DNA of 64,000 bases from Callaeas wilsoni (Eukaryota; Chordata; Aves; Passeriformes; Callaeidae), in assembly GCA_013398955.1 (NCBI GenBank), contig VWPU01009537.1, positions 1-64,000 of the forward strand, read 5' to 3'. Shown here piece after piece: positions 52,901-56,960 of this stretch; positions within the stretch are counted from its first letter, which is position 1; every line of letters starts with the position of its first letter. The notes under the pieces are model-generated. The model made no database searches. It had not been told where the DNA came from and worked only from the letters and a program-made list of their open reading frames with translations. The position numbers and the translations under genes were made by a program.

Positions 52901-54634
52901 TAATTTCAGGAATGTACTGAAAAATTCTGAACAATCGGACACTTTGCAAGATCACTATCCACAAAGGCAGGAGGTTGGGCCAATTTACAAATTAAACAGC
53001 ACCTCAACAGGGTGCTTCGTTACACTCTGTGTTATTTATACAAAGAATCATGGATCCGTTCAGGTTGGCAAAATCCTCTGAGATCATCCAGTCGAAACAT
53101 TAATCCAGCAAAGCCAAAGCCACCAACAACCACGTGCCTAAGCATTGCACCTACACATCTGTTAAATCCCTCGAGACATGGGGACTCCACCACTATCCTG
53201 GGCAGACAAACCTTTGGGTGAAGAAATTTTTACTAATATCAGACCTAAACCGCCCCTGGCACATCTTAAAGCTCTTTCCTCTCATCCTGTGGTTTCCTAC
53301 TTGGGAGAAGAACCCCAGAGAGAACCCCATACACGATTCAACGCAGCACTTCTACCAAAGATGTGTAAAAACACCTAAATCACAAAGAGCTGCACTCCTG
53401 GTAAGAGGAAAGAAGAGCAATAAAGGCAGAAAAGGATGAGCAACAAGTCAGAAGTTAGAGAGTAAAAGGTGAAAAGCCATTAAGTAAGTTCCCCAAGCGA
53501 CTGAGAAGCAAAAATAAAGCAAGATAAGAGGTAAAGGGGTAGGTGGTGGAGCAGCTCATTAAATCACAGGTAAAGAAGATTAAGGTGACCAAGCAGGGGC
53601 TAACTTTGAACACAGTCAGTGCCCTTAAGAGGTGGAGGTGGGGAAAGAGCTTAGTCCAACTGCCATGAAGGAAAAGGAAAACCTCCAGGCTCAGTAAGGG
53701 CAATTGGGAGTAGGTCAGTGGTGTTCAGATATAAACCACACGTAACTTGTTGCAGCCAGACCCCAAAAACATCCCAGCTTTTCTGTCATGGCTTTTTGAC
53801 CAAACTAACAGCAGCATCAAAGAGCTCAACCAAGGAACTCAAAGCAAGCAACCCCATCCAGCATTTAACATGCACCTTGAATAATTTCTTCACAAGAAAA
53901 TACCTTTAAGCTTTTTTTCCTATTTAACATTAATTTAATCAGTAACTCACTGGGACAGGGACAGCTACAATTTCCCAGTCTGTGATGTGAGGTGCGACCA
54001 CGCTCAAAAGCTGCTTTGGGGCAATAGTACTGAAGCGGTTCAGACTCAGCCAGCAACTTCGGGCAATTCCGGCCGAGACATGTCACCCTTTGCAAAGCAC
54101 TATTGAGCCCATACTTTTCTCTCCGCAGGCTAATTATTCCAATCAATCTGGCACTCTATTGTTTTCCTAGTTTTTCTTTTGGAATATTTAAACAAACCCT
54201 AAAACTCTCTCATTTTTCAAAGAGTGGTACATCGAATGATACAGGCTCTTTTCTGTGGCTTCCCCATGCGATCCTGCAGCACGGCTATTACCCAATGGAA
54301 TGCTGAAATAGCAATTTCCCATGGGAGCGCTGCTGGCTGCCCTTCCCCTTCAGGGTAAAGGAAAACCAACCCACCTTGCAGTCTCCTTCCACTCCATCTC
54401 CTGTCCATCGACAGCCAGAAGTTCGTCCAGCTCGGTGAAGAGCTGCGGGGGCGCGGGGCTGTCATCTTCCTCTCCGAGGATGAAGCGGATGCGCTCGGCG
54501 GCAGGGGAGACTGCAGAGGTGAAAATACTGCGGTTAACGGCCTGCGAGATGACCAGGGACGTGCGGCTCCTCTCCTTGCCCTGCTCCCCGAGGCCATTCA
54601 GCTGTTTCTCCAGGCTGCCTTTGCCATCTGACAT
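4949..54634 (-). CDS. SLC4A4: SLC4A4, electrogenic Na+/HCO3- cotransporter NBCe1, A-type isoform (22 coding exons, joined)
   Basis: NBCe1 moves Na+ with bicarbonate or carbonate across the plasma membrane; the A form works in the basolateral membrane of kidney proximal tubule. I joined 22 exons by GT-AG ends and phase: 54375-54634, 50498-50658, 47845-48024, 40805-40881, 35138-35295, 31003-31090, 29660-29814, 29247-29363, 27694-27868, 25764-25897, 23181-23452, 21493-21563, 20980-21168, 19830-19943, 19306-19467, 17339-17517, 16403-16475, 12924-12992, 11509-11682, 9411-9572, 6852-6948, 4949-4992. The sum is 3111 nt, 1036 residues, against 1035 in human. Residues 1 to about 420 form the cytosolic domain; the membrane domain follows; the tail carries LDDV, a lysine run and DNDD. 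The stilbene-reactive KKMIK motif is at about 560-564. The differences from human are one residue in the N-terminus, one extra glycine and one residue fewer in the third extracellular loop. No frameshift or in-frame stop was found. Confidence 0.97.
4993..6851 (-). other. Intron between coding exons 22 and 21
   Basis: GT-AG intron of 1859 nt. The region 6150-6850 on the plus strand is A- and purine-rich (A runs at 6710-6770, GAGAGG repeats at 6520-6555). No exon or repeat was recognised. Confidence 0.85.
6852..6948 (-). CDS. SLC4A4: SLC4A4 coding exon 21 (97-nt alternatively used exon)
   Basis: 97 nt, phase 0 in and phase 1 out. It encodes [20 protein letters not shown] then [12 protein letters not shown]. 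The length equals the 97-nt exon whose skipping makes mammalian NBCe1-C. Acceptor tttcacag|TCT, donor GACA|gtgagt. Unspliced read-through would stop after three codons. Confidence 0.97.
6949..9410 (-). other. Intron between coding exons 21 and 20
   Basis: 2462 nt. It contains a short AT/AC microsatellite near 8758-8778. No further exon was recognised. Confidence 0.85.
9411..9572 (-). CDS. SLC4A4: SLC4A4 coding exon 20 (start of cytosolic tail)
   Basis: 162 nt, phase 0 at both ends. It encodes [20 protein letters not shown], then [20 protein letters not shown] and a lysine run ending [14 protein letters not shown] and DNDD are the proposed carbonic anhydrase II contacts; Ser983 in KKGSMD matches the human PKA site S982. 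Acceptor ctttgcag|ATC, donor GAT|gtaagg. Confidence 0.98.
9573..11508 (-). other. Intron between coding exons 20 and 19
   Basis: 1936 nt. Nothing beyond unique-looking DNA was seen. Confidence 0.85.
11509..11682 (-). CDS. SLC4A4: SLC4A4 coding exon 19
   Basis: 174 nt, phase 0 at both ends. It encodes [20 protein letters not shown], then [20 protein letters not shown] and [18 protein letters not shown]. Arg882 in FMDRL matches human R881. The acceptor has a long T tract (ttttttttccag|TTC); donor ATG|gtaggt. Confidence 0.97.
11683..12923 (-). other. Intron between coding exons 19 and 18
   Basis: 1241 nt. It has a GC-rich patch near 12090-12180 and one CR1 fragment. Confidence 0.85.
12583..12700 (-). 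repeat. CR1 LINE fragment, 3' end
   Basis: The plus strand reads CAGAATCCCAGAATGGTTTG, followed by GGTTGGAGGGGATCCTAAGG and CACTAGACCAGGTTGCTCCA, the reversed CR1 3' end. Confidence 0.85.
12924..12992 (-). CDS. SLC4A4: SLC4A4 coding exon 18
   Basis: 69 nt, phase 0 at both ends. It encodes [20 protein letters not shown] then GVQ, identical to human. Acceptor cccgcag|TTC, donor CAG|gtgagt. Confidence 0.97.
12993..16402 (-). other. Intron between coding exons 18 and 17
   Basis: 3410 nt with one CR1 copy at 13436-13702. The rest has scattered open frames with no recognisable product. Confidence 0.85.
13436..13702 (+). repeat. CR1 LINE fragment
   Basis: Forward CR1 sequence: GCCAGGGGAGGTTTAGGTGG, ATATTAGGAAAAATACCTTT, GTCACCATCCCTGGAGGAAT and the ending AATCCTGTGATTCCATG. 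Confidence 0.9.
16403..16475 (-). CDS. SLC4A4: SLC4A4 coding exon 17
   Basis: 73 nt. It encodes [20 protein letters not shown] then PILK, a membrane hairpin. Human has TGTLVFILTGLSV. Acceptor tgtttcag|G, donor AAG|gtaagg. Confidence 0.96.
16476..17338 (-). other. Intron between coding exons 17 and 16
   Basis: 863 nt. Nothing distinctive was seen. Confidence 0.85.
17339..17517 (-). CDS. SLC4A4: SLC4A4 coding exon 16
   Basis: 179 nt. It encodes [20 protein letters not shown], then [20 protein letters not shown] and [19 protein letters not shown]. Ala800 in WYVAAT matches human A799. Acceptor ctccacag|AAA, donor GTGAG|gtatgt. Confidence 0.97.
17518..19305 (-). other. Intron between coding exons 16 and 15
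   Basis: 1788 nt, AT-rich in the middle. Nothing distinctive was seen. The short intron 19468-19829 (362 nt) beyond exon 15 has a chance TAACCCTAACCCT. Confidence 0.8.
19306..19467 (-). CDS. SLC4A4: SLC4A4 coding exon 15
   Basis: 162 nt, phase 0 at both ends. It encodes [20 protein letters not shown], then [20 protein letters not shown] and [14 protein letters not shown]. This is a core span with the conserved FMDQQITA motif. Acceptor ttcaaag|CCA, donor AAG|gtgggt. Confidence 0.97.
19830..19943 (-). CDS. SLC4A4: SLC4A4 coding exon 14
   Basis: 114 nt, phase 0 at both ends. It encodes [20 protein letters not shown] and [18 protein letters not shown], a membrane span plus loop. One change from human is FCGIDAL for FCVIDAL. 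Acceptor ctttcag|GCC, donor AAG|gtatgt. Confidence 0.97.
19944..20979 (-). other. Intron between coding exons 14 and 13
   Basis: 1036 nt. Nothing distinctive was seen. The intron after it, 21169-21492 (324 nt), has a short CR1-tail-like piece at 21283-21303. Confidence 0.8.
20980..21168 (-). CDS. SLC4A4: SLC4A4 coding exon 13 (end of loop, next span)
   Basis: 189 nt, phase 0 at both ends. It encodes [20 protein letters not shown], then [20 protein letters not shown] and [20 protein letters not shown]. It carries the third sequon NTT (618) and the conserved cysteines of the loop. I chose the acceptor ccctttttTctgcag|GAC at 21169-21170, because it restores phase 0 and the human-like spacing; an acceptor further upstream would break the phase. 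Confidence 0.94.
21493..21563 (-). CDS. SLC4A4: SLC4A4 coding exon 12 (third extracellular loop)
   Basis: 71 nt. It encodes [20 protein letters not shown] and SSEL. Two N-glycosylation sequons, NSS (residue 594) and NRT (599), match the positions of human NIS and NDT although the rest of the loop is barely alike. Acceptor tctcttgcag|TT, donor CTG|gtgagt. Confidence 0.93.
21564..23180 (-). other. Intron between coding exons 12 and 11
   Basis: 1617 nt. It holds a 20-bp tandem duplication at 22801-22840. Confidence 0.85.
22801..22846. repeat. Tandem duplication of a 20-bp unit
   Basis: Two copies of GTGACCTGAGCTCCATRGCA, differing at one base, followed by the first bases of a third. Confidence 0.85.
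23181..23452 (-). CDS. SLC4A4: SLC4A4 coding exon 11 (spans 4-5, stilbene-binding motif)
   Basis: 272 nt, the largest internal exon. It starts [20 protein letters not shown] and includes [20 protein letters not shown] then [17 protein letters not shown]. The KKMIK motif (residues 560-564) is the stilbene inhibitor site and Asp557 matches the human residue D555 important for the transported anion. R512 and L524 match human R510 and L522. The end ([10 protein letters not shown]) enters the third extracellular loop and differs from human. Confidence 0.97.
23453..25763 (-). other. Intron between coding exons 11 and 10
   Basis: 2311 nt. It has one CR1 copy at 23536-23775 near the exon 11 acceptor; no other recognised content. 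Confidence 0.85.
23536..23775 (+). repeat. CR1 LINE fragment, 3' end
   Basis: Forward CR1: AGTCAGGGGAAGTTGCGATT, GGTCCTTTCCTACCTGGAAT and the CR1-type tail CCATGATTCTATGA. It ends about 85 bp from the exon 11 acceptor side. Confidence 0.88.
25764..25897 (-). CDS. SLC4A4: SLC4A4 coding exon 10 (spans 2-3)
   Basis: 134 nt. It encodes [20 protein letters not shown], then [20 protein letters not shown] and FNFSK. It has the SLC4 signature STGPVL; Thr487 and Gly488 match human T485 and G486. Acceptor ctccgcag|GGC, donor AGCAA|gtgagt. Confidence 0.97.
25898..27693 (-). other. Intron between coding exons 10 and 9
   Basis: 1796 nt. Nothing distinctive was seen. Confidence 0.85.
27694..27868 (-). 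CDS. SLC4A4: SLC4A4 coding exon 9 (first membrane span)
   Basis: 175 nt. It encodes [20 protein letters not shown], then [20 protein letters not shown] and [19 protein letters not shown]. It covers the cytosolic approach and transmembrane span 1. The Ser of QALSAI (residue 429) matches human S427. Acceptor tccttgcag|A, donor CAG|gtgagc. Confidence 0.97.
27869..29246 (-). other. Intron between coding exons 9 and 8
   Basis: 1378 nt. Nothing distinctive was seen. The intron between exons 8 and 7 (29364-29659) is only 296 nt. Confidence 0.85.
29247..29363 (-). CDS. SLC4A4: SLC4A4 coding exon 8 (glycine-rich linker)
   Basis: 117 nt. It encodes [20 protein letters not shown], then [19 protein letters not shown], the flexible linker before the membrane domain. 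The central run has five glycines where human has four, coded by repeated GGC. Acceptor tgcctag|G, donor GGCAG|gtcggt, a weaker but valid GT site. Confidence 0.96.
29660..29814 (-). CDS. SLC4A4: SLC4A4 coding exon 7
   Basis: 155 nt. It encodes [20 protein letters not shown], then [20 protein letters not shown] and [11 protein letters not shown], the end of the folded cytosolic domain. Acceptor ccttgcag|G, donor AGAG|gtaata. Confidence 0.97.
29815..31002 (-). other. Intron between coding exons 7 and 6
   Basis: 1188 nt. It has a G run near 30287-30298 and no recognised element. Confidence 0.85.
31003..31090 (-). CDS. SLC4A4: SLC4A4 coding exon 6
   Basis: 88 nt. It encodes [20 protein letters not shown] and [10 protein letters not shown]. 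The Arg of GRAIAT is residue 299 here and matches human R298, which is changed in proximal renal tubular acidosis. Acceptor tttgtcag|A, donor GAG|gtaggt. Confidence 0.97.
31312..31446 (-). repeat. CR1 LINE fragment, 3' end
   Basis: Reversed CR1: CACGGAATCACAGAATAGTT, CTAGTTCCAGCCCCCTGCCA and GTCCAACCTGGCCTTGGACA. Confidence 0.9.
33074..33470 (+). repeat. CR1 LINE fragment, longest in the window
   Basis: About 400 bp of forward CR1: CAGCCTGGAGAAGAGAAGAC, GTGACAGGACAAGGGGCAAT, CTGGAAGTGTCCAAGGCCAG and CTTCCAACCCAAACCATTCC. It accounts for the open frames here on both strands. Confidence 0.93.
35138..35295 (-). CDS. SLC4A4: SLC4A4 coding exon 5
   Basis: 158 nt. It encodes [20 protein letters not shown], then [20 protein letters not shown] and [12 protein letters not shown], the core of the band-3-like cytosolic domain. 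Acceptor gctgcag|CTG, donor ACACG|gtaagg. It is nearly identical to human. Confidence 0.97.
37736..37882 (+). repeat. CR1 LINE fragment, 3' end
   Basis: Forward CR1: CAAGTGTCCAAGGCCAGGTT, GGAGCAACCTGGTCTAGTGG and the tail GAGATTCTGGGATTCTATGG. Confidence 0.92.
39707..39732. repeat. 13-bp tandem duplication
   Basis: Two exact copies of TGATACTACAACA lie end to end. Confidence 0.8.
40805..40881 (-). CDS. SLC4A4: SLC4A4 coding exon 4
   Basis: 77 nt. It encodes [20 protein letters not shown] and KPEKDQ, a serine- and threonine-rich linker of the cytosolic domain. Acceptor cttacag|GC, donor CAG|gtaagc. Human has MTHRNLTSSS where this copy has [10 protein letters not shown]. Confidence 0.96.
41758..41776. 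repeat. Poly-A run
   Basis: An uninterrupted run of 19 A on the plus strand. No retroposon body was recognised next to it. Confidence 0.9.
43241..43336 (-). other. Candidate unannotated cassette exon in the intron between coding exons 3 and 4
   Basis: On the minus strand a long pyrimidine tract (43338 to about 43392) ends in AG at 43337-43338. Next come 96 open nucleotides and then the strong donor CTCA|gtaagt. Entry and exit phases both match the flanking exons (phase 1), so inclusion adds 32 residues in frame, beginning ARSPLESSV and ending QRSPSVGWL. About 27 of 32 third positions are G or C, and it has some nine CpGs. I do not recognise this peptide in human NBCe1. It could be a bird-specific or general optional exon, or a chance arrangement. 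Confidence 0.4.
44001..44158 (+). repeat. CR1 LINE fragment, 3' end
   Basis: Forward CR1: GCCCCATCCCTGGAAGTATC, GGACAGGGCTTGGAGCAACC, CCTTTCCAACCCAAACTCTT. Confidence 0.92.
45520..45600 (+). repeat. Degraded CR1-like fragment
   Basis: TGGAAGTGTTCAAGGGCAGG followed by TTGGCCAGCTTG and GGTGTCCCTGC resembles CR1, but the match is short. Confidence 0.45.
46550..46672 (+). repeat. Degraded CR1-like fragment
   Basis: GGCCAGGCTGGCTGGGGCTT then GTGGTCTAGCAAAAGGAGTC resembles the forward CR1 3' region, with many changes. Confidence 0.55.
47845..47871 (-). other. SLC4A4: Optional 27-nt segment coding RMFSNPDNG (NBCe1-D/E type splice choice)
   Basis: Use of the alternative donor at 47870-47871 leaves a single A. 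Joined to GC of the next exon this makes a Ser codon, so the nine residues RMFSNPDNG drop out in frame. Mammalian NBCe1-D and NBCe1-E lack the same nine residues. Both donors have a GT and the spacing is exact. Confidence 0.75.
47845..48024 (-). CDS. SLC4A4: SLC4A4 coding exon 3 (holds optional RMFSNPDNG segment)
   Basis: 180 nt. It encodes [20 protein letters not shown] through [20 protein letters not shown] and ends in RMFSNPDNG, in the cytosolic domain. The main donor is ATG|gtaatg at 47843-47844. An upstream donor GCAA|gtaggatg at 47870-47871 would shorten the exon by exactly 27 nt. Confidence 0.97.
48025..50497 (-). other. Intron between coding exons 3 and 2
   Basis: 2473 nt. Nothing distinctive was seen. 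Confidence 0.85.
50498..50658 (-). CDS. SLC4A4: SLC4A4 coding exon 2
   Basis: 161 nt, phase 2 in and phase 1 out. It encodes [20 protein letters not shown] and on to EASSLPQVV in the cytosolic N-terminal domain. The acceptor is ccgtag|G and the donor GTGG|gtaag. Human has LPQLV where this copy has LPQVV. Confidence 0.96.
50772..50835 (+). repeat. CR1 LINE fragment, 3' tip
   Basis: TTAATGGTTGGACTCCATCG, then AGAGGGCTGTTCCAACCTAA and a short GCGATTC tail. Confidence 0.75.
52015..52115 (-). repeat. CR1 LINE fragment, 3' end
   Basis: Reversed CR1: GGGCTGGGAGGGACCTCAAG, CACCTAGTTCCAAACCACTG, GCACCTTCCACTATCCAGGC. Confidence 0.75.
53044..53325 (-). repeat. CR1 LINE fragment, different subfamily
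   Basis: Reversed CR1 of another subfamily: CTCTGAGATCATCCAGTCGA, GGGGACTCCACCACTATCCT, GGTGAAGAAATTTTTACTAA and CCTAAACCGCCCCTGGCACA. Confidence 0.88.
54375..54634 (-). CDS. SLC4A4: SLC4A4 coding exon 1 (NBCe1-A start plus first shared exon)
   Basis: The ATG at 54632-54634 opens an A-type N-terminus of 41 residues (starts MSDGKG, ends SIFTSA). The reading frame then runs without a break into the part shared by all forms, beginning [16 protein letters not shown]. The A-specific part is 124 nt (54511-54634) and the shared part 136 nt (54375-54510). The donor AAG|gtgggt leaves phase 2 and splits the Arg of ETARW. The start has A at -3. The unique N-terminus differs strongly from the human one except for its last residues. 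In mammals this segment is linked to higher activity of NBCe1-A. Confidence 0.95.
54511..54523 (-). promoter_or_regulatory. Internal splice acceptor for NBCe1-B-type transcripts
   Basis: Read on the minus strand, the bases ATTTTCACCTCTGCAG end in AG at 54511-54512, a good pyrimidine tract and acceptor. Splicing here from an upstream exon ending in one leftover base A would give ATC TCC CCT, that is Ile-Ser-Pro, which is the known NBCe1-B sequence at this point. In the A form the same bases are codons for IFTSA. The upstream B exons themselves are not in the window. Confidence 0.85.
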
Positions 54635-54870
54635 CCTCGTCGCTGCGGACGCAGGGGCGTGAGCGAGGGTGCCTCTATCTCCCTCTCTCCCCTTCCTTGC
54701 CTCTCACTGAACTTCTTACAAGTTCAAGCTGGGAGTAAAGTTCAGGAAAACTTGTCTCTTCCTACAGACCTTAACTATGTTACAGCAATTTGCAGCCCTT
54801 GTAAAAAAAAGCGCTATGGAGCTCAGAAGCAACGTGCTCTGTGGCGCTGCCCGAGGACCTGCCGCTCTCT
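54635..54870 (-). other. SLC4A4: Predicted 5'UTR of NBCe1-A mRNA
   Basis: This lies between the candidate TATA element and the ATG. It is moderately GC-rich next to the start codon. No intron is needed to explain it. Its extent depends on the unproven start site. Confidence 0.35.
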
Positions 54871-54894
54871 GAGCAGCCCGGATCCTTCACCCCC

Positions 54895-54903
54895 TTTTTT
54901 ATA
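54895..54903 (-). promoter_or_regulatory. Candidate TATA box of the NBCe1-A promoter
   Basis: The minus strand reads CATATAAAAAAGGGGG here, about 265 nt before the NBCe1-A ATG. Initiation about 30 nt downstream would put the start site near 54865-54870 and give a 5'UTR of roughly 235 nt without an intron. In mammals NBCe1-A comes from its own internal promoter, so a promoter is expected in this area. The assignment rests on motif and position only. Confidence 0.35.
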
Positions 54904-55875
54904 TGACCTAAAACCAGTTCCGGCCAAACCAATTGGGGGCTTGCTGGCACAGCATCCCACTGCTGGCTTTCCCCTCCCTCGCTGCCAGCCAGGTTTGGGC
55001 TGCCATTGGCCTGCAAGGCACGCTGGAACCTCCCCAGCCCACCACTGGAAAACACAGGAATACTTAACAGAACGGTTGACTCGTCTATACATGAAGAATG
55101 CAACCCAATGCATTTAGTCAGGCACCAATGCACTGAAAAAAAACAACTGGTCCTGGTTGGAAAAGACTGCCTGTTTAGGCAAAAGAACTACATTCAATAC
55201 ACAGCACGAGAAAAGTCTGTTCACATTATAAACCTGAGAAAAAGGATGAAAGCCCTTTCCTGGTTAAGGATTCAAAATTCAAACCCAAGAGCATCACCGT
55301 CCCTATCCCAAGGCCTGAGGGCATCTTCTACAGGTAAACGGAGCCCATAGCACCAGAGTCACCTTGCTGGAGGGCTCCTTGGGGTCTACAGCCTTTTTCT
55401 GAGCATATCACCTTAAAACAAAGGTGTGACCATGTGAAATTTTAAGACAGGCATCCTTTCTGCTGGATGTTTATCAGCATTAGAGATACACAGCAGACTA
55501 TGAACTTTGAACAGTTCTGCTAAAAACTCTTTTCTTTTCAAAAGATCAGCTGGCTGTCTCTTGCAAAATAATTAATTACACCAGGTGTCCAACCGCATTG
55601 ATTTTTCCAGGGTAAACAGACTCAATTTGCAATGGGAAAAAAATAAACCAGTAAGAAATATGCCCTTTACTCCTTTTTCTTTTCCTTAAATAAACTTTCA
55701 TAGCTTTCTTCCTAAATTACTCATTTAGAATGATAATGCTTCTGTAATGTAGATTTCTCTTTGACTGAAAGTATGTTTATAATCACAAATGCCCTTGGAA
55801 TCTCCTGGGAGTCAAGGACCTTGCCCCACTGCTACGGCAGCCTCCCCATCACGAAGCATTCGAATTCCTGCAGGC

Positions 55876-56141
55876 TTCAGGAGAGCTGGAGAGGGACTTC
55901 TGACAAGGGCCTGGAGTGACAGGACAAGGGGGAATGGCTTCATACTGACAGAGGGCAGGGTTAGATGGGATATTGGGAAGAAATTCTTCCCTGTGAGGCT
56001 GGGGAGGCCTTTGCACAAGTTGCCCAGAGAAGCTGTTGCTGCCCCCTGCCTGGAAGTGTCCAAGGCCAGGCTGGATGAGGCTTGGAGCCACCTGGGCTAG
56101 TAGAATGTGTCCCTGCCTGTGGCAGGTGCTGAAATGAGATG
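55876..56141 (+). repeat. CR1 LINE fragment
   Basis: Forward CR1: GGCCTGGAGTGACAGGACAA, ATTGGGAAGAAATTCTTCCC, GGAAGTGTCCAAGGCCAGGC. Confidence 0.92.
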
Positions 56142-56740
56142 CCAGACTATCCATCCATATCATGCATGTTCCACTGTCCTCTCCCTTCACCCGCACTAAT
56201 GAATCTCAATATACTTTTATATTCAAACAGAATTCAAATATCACAGGTAGAAAACAAATAAAATACGTGTCCATCCTATTGCTTCAAAAAGCAAGGTGGA
56301 GCACAGAAGTGTTTGGAAGAGGCTGTAAGAGAAGGGACTGCAGAGCTTCTTGAGCTGTTGAAGGCATCCACTGGAGCCAATGGGAAAAGTCTCTCTTGAG
56401 TCATTTTGAAGTGGTTTTACTATACGGAAGTGTTACTCTGATACTCCCAACCATAACATGATCATTCCACAACATTTTGCCCACTGAACCTGGGTGCCCA
56501 TCGTCCGTCACCCCTTCTTTCTTGCCTTCCTCCTCTCCCTGTTGCTAATTTCCCATTATCTGCACTTAGGGCCGATGATAAGGTTCACAATCCCATCAGG
56601 GCGTTTGCTGGGTCACAGGTCCCCGATGCTCGCTTGACCACATGTTCTTTATTGCGATTTTGTGGGTTAATGAGCCGTTTATGGATTGTTTATGTGCTCT
56701 CTTTAGCAAGGAGAACATACTTTCATCTTAATCTCCAGGC

Positions 56741-56960
56741 GAACACCGTGTGCTCTGCGCGGGCAGCCGGCTGAGCACCGGGCTCAGGGGCTGGAGAGTC
56801 ATTAACCCGGGGGGTGACCCCTGAGCCCTGCCTGCCCGACCTTTGAGCACCACCTCGCCAGCCTGTCCCAGCCTTGGCCATCACCTTCGCTTCCACCTCG
56901 GCCGTCCAGCTCAGGAGCTGCTCGAACCAGCACCGCTGACGCCAGGAGCAGCTCAGGCTG
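56741..56960. other. GC-rich, CpG-containing patch upstream of NBCe1-A
   Basis: A locally GC-rich stretch in otherwise average DNA, about 2 kb upstream of the NBCe1-A start. A minus-strand frame of 98 codons spans it (56723-57019) but no donor follows its end and the product is not recognised. It could be an enhancer, an alternative first exon or nothing. Confidence 0.3.

Larger units (their letters stand above)
50659..54374 (-). other. Intron between coding exons 2 and 1
   Basis: 3716 nt with three CR1 fragments (50772-50835, 52015-52115, 53044-53325). No exon was recognised. Confidence 0.85.
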
